Of a stretch of DNA of 64,000 nucleotides, positions 61,020 to 64,000 are shown piece after piece (within the stretch, counting starts at the first letter, position 1; every line of letters begins with the position of its first letter). Origin of the DNA: Gordonia sp. ABSL11-1 (GTDB taxonomy: Bacteria; Actinomycetota; Actinomycetes; Mycobacteriales; Mycobacteriaceae). Where the stretch lies: positions 1 through 64,000 of the forward strand of contig NZ_JASXSI010000016.1 of assembly GCF_030315685.1 (NCBI RefSeq). The letters run 5' to 3'. The translations under genes and the position numbers were made by a program. Below the pieces are notes generated by a model, which worked only from the letters and a program-made list of their open reading frames with translations, had not been told where the DNA came from and made no database searches.

Positions 61020-61040
61020 TCCTGTGTCCTGTGTCCTGTG
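61020..61040. repeat. Three tandem 7-mers (TCCTGTG) upstream of the Hsp70-like gene
   Basis: Three exact copies of TCCTGTG. On the coding (minus) strand this gives CACAGGA repeated three times, that is three AGGA Shine-Dalgarno-like cores ending about 11 nt before ATG 61008. Slippage here could alter ribosome binding. Confidence 0.7.
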
Positions 61041-61048
61041 TGTCTGGG

Positions 61049-62485
61049 CTAGCCCGGGATCGTCAGTGCAGTGTAGGTGCGGATGAGGGTGACGAGTGCG
61101 GCATCCTCGGCCGCTGAACTGGTGGCCAGCGAGCGGCGCTGCACGTGGCCGAGGCGGCGGTGGGCCTCGGCGGCGACCTCGTGGGTGGTCGCGTGGTCGG
61201 GCAGCCCGACGCGGCCGGCCGGTGAGGTCGCGAGCAGCACGGCGCGCAGATCCTCGGTCACCTCGGCACGCGGATCGATCCGGAGCATGCGCTGATAGTC
61301 CTCGAGGACCGCCACCAGATGCAGGGCGGGCGAAGCGCGAAGTTGAGCAGCGAGGGATCGGATACGTTCTCGCGCAGGATGACTGAATGCCAGTTGATCG
61401 AGGCGGGACAGGATCCGGTGGGCGCGGTGCAACACGGCGAACCGGGCCGTCGACGACATCAGTGCGCGCTGCAGTTCACCGATGCCGGAGTGCTCGGTGA
61501 GCCACGCGTTGAGGGCTGCGCCGCCGTGAGGCGCGATGTGCCTGCCGTTGAGCACGCCGTATTCGCCGAGCAGTTCGAGCAACTGGACGCGCAGCGCGAG
61601 CGGGAGGACGTCGTCATCCCCCTGCCGCTCATCACTGTCGAGCACCCGGATGACCTCGAGTGGCGCCAGTGGTCGTAGGCGGGCCAGCGCTCCGGCGAGG
61701 TGTTCGGTCATCATCCCGGTGTGGCTGGTCTGTGCCATCAGTCCCGAGAGCGGGACGACGGCGTTCACCGTCTCCGACAGCTGCGCCGCCATGCGCGTCG
61801 CATGTTCGCGGGCGTGCACGAGCGGGTCCCGTCGGCCCAGCGCGCCCTCTCCGAACGAGTCGGCGCGGGAGAGGACACCGAGGGTGTTCAGCGGGGTGAA
61901 GGGCAGTTGGGACAGGAACTCGATCTCATCGGTCCGCGGCACGGCGTCGAACAGGAACACAGCGGCATCGGCGTCGATCGATGCACCGCGGGTCTGTTCG
62001 AATCCGTCGATCGTGACCCGACGGGTCGCGGCATCGTTGGCGACCGTCAGGGTCGACAGTCCGGGGGTGTCGATGAGGGTGAGTCCGCGCAGCGCCGACG
62101 ACGGCAGCCATCGATCGACGAACGCGATGTCGGGTGTCTCGATGGGTAGTCGGGCCGGCTGGTGGTGGATCGTGACGGGGTGGCGTCGTCCGTCGAGGCC
62201 GACGACCTCGGCGCGCGACGGTGCACCGTCCTGGTAGACGGTGACGACGTTGGTGGCCTCGAGCGCCGCGGTCTCCGCGACCGGCGCACCGACGAGGGCG
62301 TTGACGAGCGTCGACTTCCCGGCCTTGAGCCGGCCGACGATGACGACCCGCGGTGGCGACCACAGGATGGTCCCGATCGCGTTGGCATGGGCGGGGAGGT
62401 CGCCGCCGAGAGCGGCCAGTTGGCGGAGGCCGTGGTCGAGCGTGGCGTGGACCGGGTCGGCGACGGGCGGCGGATGGGCGGTCAT
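61049..62485 (-). CDS. iniC: Dynamin-like GTPase, IniC-like
   Basis: A 478-residue dynamin-family protein. The P-loop is in VVIVGRLKAGKSTLVNALVG (G1), G3 is in LTLIDTPGLS, and LGVLSRADSFG carries the G4-like motif. The C-terminal half is helical without an obvious membrane segment. It matches the M. tuberculosis IniC pattern (GTLKAGKSTLVNALVG). IniA and IniC are induced by cell-wall inhibitors such as isoniazid and are linked to membrane maintenance. ATG 62485 overlaps the stop of the upstream dynamin gene by 4 bp (ATGA), so the pair is translationally coupled, as in iniAC. The symbol is a homology-level assignment. Confidence 0.8.
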   Translation of the reverse strand: MTAHPPPVADPVHATLDHGLRQLAALGGDLPAHANAIGTILWSPPRVVIVGRLKAGKSTLVNALVGAPVAETAALEATNVVTVYQDGAPSRAEVVGLDGRRHPVTIHHQPARLPIETPDIAFVDRWLPSSALRGLTLIDTPGLSTLTVANDAATRRVTIDGFEQTRGASIDADAAVFLFDAVPRTDEIEFLSQLPFTPLNTLGVLSRADSFGEGALGRRDPLVHAREHATRMAAQLSETVNAVVPLSGLMAQTSHTGMMTEHLAGALARLRPLAPLEVIRVLDSDERQGDDDVLPLALRVQLLELLGEYGVLNGRHIAPHGGAALNAWLTEHSGIGELQRALMSSTARFAVLHRAHRILSRLDQLAFSHPARERIRSLAAQLRASPALHLVAVLEDYQRMLRIDPRAEVTEDLRAVLLATSPAGRVGLPDHATTHEVAAEAHRRLGHVQRRSLATSSAAEDAALVTLIRTYTALTIPG

Positions 62486-64000
62486 GACGTCTGTCCCAGC
62501 AGGGCTTCGGCCGACGCGATGCGCTTGTCGACGATCTCCAGGTTGGTCGTGAGCCGCTGCGTGGTCTTGTCGCGCGCGGCGGCGTCGGCGGATGCGGTCT
62601 TCTGCACTTCGTCGATCGTCTTCTGCAGTCGCTCGATGTTCGTGCGGAGGTGATCGCGATAGCGGATGACGATCTCGGGCCGAGACTGGGCGACGGCGCT
62701 GTCGAGGAGGCGTCCGGTCGCCGCTTTGGTGGTGGCGATGGTCTCCCGCAGCCAGACCAGCAGATTGGACTTGCCGGCACGGATCGCGCGGAAACTGAGG
62801 TTCACCCCGACCCACATCGTGCCGACGACGACCCCGACGCCCATCAACGCCGACAACCCCAACAGCCCGCCGAGTGTGGAACCGCCGACCACTCCCATCG
62901 TCAACAGGGTCGGGTCGAGCAGTCCGTGACGTTTGCTGCCCACCTGATGGGTCTCGATCCGCTTGTCCTGCATGGATTCCACGATCCGTGCTGACAACTG
63001 CTCCCACACGGTCGGGTCGTCGGCGAAGCGGGGCGCGATGATCTCGTCGTGCAGCCGCTGGAGGAACGCGGCCAGCGTCTCGGCCATCGCCAGTTGCAGA
63101 TCGCGTTGCATGTCGGCGGTGAACTTCTGTTCGCTGCGCCGCAGCACCTGCATTCCGTGGGTGTTGATGTAGGTCGTCCACGTGTCGCGTACGTCGTCGA
63201 GCCGACGTTCGAGATCGTCGATCGCGGACTGCCGCAACAGGGTCAGGTCGCGGGCCAGATACTGCTCCCACTGGCGGGACTGCTCCTGCAGTTCGGCCAG
63301 ACGCGCCATGTCCGCGGCGAGGTCGGGCAGCGCCTCGGCACCCGCCTGCACCGCATCGAGTTCCCGGGTGATGCCGCTGCGCACCACGCGCAGACCCTCC
63401 AGGCAGGTCCGCACCGCATCCAGGTGCGGGACATCGGCCGCCGCGTCGAGCCTGCGGTCGATCTCGGATCGCAACGTGGTTATGCCGCTGTCGATCTCGA
63501 TCCGTCGGCGCATCGACGGGTCGGCGACCTCGGCGGCCAGGACGGCCATCAGGCTCGACACCCCGATCACGGTGACGCGGCGGTGGAGCCGCTCGGCGAG
63601 CAACTGTTGGTTCTCGGCCACGATCTGGCGCCAGCGCCGCAGATTCTTGTCGGTCTTCGTGACGGCCACGATCACCGAGTCGACCGTGGCGCTCGCCTCA
63701 CGGACGAAGGCCATCTCCGGCGCGGTCAGGGGCGACGACGCGTCGCACACGAGCACCAGCACGCTGGCCTGCTGCGCCGAACGGGCGGCGAGGCGGGCCA
63801 GGCCGGCGTCGAGACCGCCCACACCCGGCGTGTCGACCAGTGTCACGTCCGACATCCGGGCCTCCCGGACGGCCAGGGCCGCCGACGTCGGCAGCTCCTC
63901 GACACGCGGATCGCGAACCATCGCACCGTCGGTGGTCACCCACTGCGCCAGGTCGGCGGCGTCGATCCGCCGGGACCCGTCGGGGAAGAAGATCTCGGCG
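62482..64000 (-). CDS. iniA: Dynamin-like GTPase, IniA-like, truncated at window edge
   Basis: The reading frame is open through position 64000, so the N-terminus and P-loop are outside the window; the GTG at 63939 is internal. The visible 505 residues include the G3 motif VTLVDTPGVGG, the G4-like VAVTKTDKN, a long helical stalk (LAELQEQSRQWEQYLARDLTLLRQSAIDDL), and a hydrophobic hairpin (LLTMGVVGGSTLGGLLGLSALMGVGVVVGTMW) for membrane insertion, followed by a C-terminal coiled coil. This two-part membrane paddle resembles IniA, a membrane-fission dynamin of mycobacteria. The next gene is the IniC-like partner with a 4-bp overlap. Confidence 0.82.
   Translation of the reverse strand, partial: AEIFFPDGSRRIDAADLAQWVTTDGAMVRDPRVEELPTSAALAVREARMSDVTLVDTPGVGGLDAGLARLAARSAQQASVLVLVCDASSPLTAPEMAFVREASATVDSVIVAVTKTDKNLRRWRQIVAENQQLLAERLHRRVTVIGVSSLMAVLAAEVADPSMRRRIEIDSGITTLRSEIDRRLDAAADVPHLDAVRTCLEGLRVVRSGITRELDAVQAGAEALPDLAADMARLAELQEQSRQWEQYLARDLTLLRQSAIDDLERRLDDVRDTWTTYINTHGMQVLRRSEQKFTADMQRDLQLAMAETLAAFLQRLHDEIIAPRFADDPTVWEQLSARIVESMQDKRIETHQVGSKRHGLLDPTLLTMGVVGGSTLGGLLGLSALMGVGVVVGTMWVGVNLSFRAIRAGKSNLLVWLRETIATTKAATGRLLDSAVAQSRPEIVIRYRDHLRTNIERLQKTIDEVQKTASADAAARDKTTQRLTTNLEIVDKRIASAEALLGQTS

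Overview
This window is from a high-GC, mycolic-acid-bearing actinomycete (order Mycobacteriales). A Gordonia-like genus is my best guess, but genus is inferred from gene content and repeat style, not proven. The diagnostic content is a near-complete arabinogalactan/mycolate assembly region: emb arabinosyltransferases, fadD32-pks13-accD4, a Culp6-like cutinase, two antigen-85 mycolyltransferases, aftB, ubiA, a PAP2 phosphatase, glfT2 and glf, in the order known from Mycobacterium tuberculosis Rv3799c-Rv3809c.

Layout. (1) 1-995: the tail of a DUF222/HNH protein and aroQ. (2) 1-18 kb: FIVE emb-type arabinosyltransferase genes, not the usual one to three: an embC-like gene, then an embA-like/embB-like pair on the minus strand, then a second embA/embB pair on the plus strand, with the two pairs diverging from a 68-bp gap. 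(3) 18-22 kb: DUF2236 protein, VIT-type iron/manganese transporter, Dps, and a degenerate EAL + DICT signalling protein preceded by a tiny overlapping leader ORF. (4) 22-31 kb: accD4, pks13, fadD32 (minus-strand operon for the mycolic condensation). (5) 31-33.8 kb: an F420-type LLM oxidoreductase and an NDH-2-like flavoprotein inserted in the cluster. (6) 33.8-45.7 kb: cutinase, DUF732 lipoprotein, two mycolyltransferases, aftB, ubiA, PAP2 phosphatase, glfT2, glf. (7) 45.8-49 kb: a four-gene, ATGA/GTGA-overlapping cassette (GT2, acyl-CoA-dehydrogenase-like, PIG-L deacetylase, NodS-like methyltransferase) of unknown product. (8) 49-56.9 kb: GAF-ANTAR regulator, SDR, unknown protein with a divergent TetR regulator, SpoIID-like protein with an LGFP-like tail, GNAT, ECF sigma factor with an acidic Asp/His-rich partner, a DxDxDG-repeat protein and a frameshifted DUF3089 pseudogene. 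(9) 56.9-64 kb: minus-strand operon of IniA/IniC-like dynamin GTPases, a membrane-anchored Hsp70-like protein and an FHA-FHA-ABC transporter.

How the genes work together. UbiA and the PAP2 phosphatase make the decaprenyl-phosphate pentose precursor of the arabinose donor; Glf and GlfT2 build galactan; Emb proteins and AftB add arabinan; FadD32, AccD4 and Pks13 build mycolate; Ag85 proteins attach it. The dynamin/Hsp70/ABC operon is a plausible envelope-stress module.

Most notable observations: the inverted duplication of embAB and the natural Val at the ethambutol-resistance position of both EmbB-like proteins; REP-like repeats inside the linker-coding parts of pks13 and one embB; a perfect 19-bp hairpin that buries the RBS and start codon of a lipoprotein gene; a perfect CRP/GlxR-type site abutting the promoter of a mycolyltransferase; and the uncharacterised GT2/ACAD/PIG-L/MTase cassette. 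I saw no tRNA, rRNA, CRISPR, insertion sequence or prophage.
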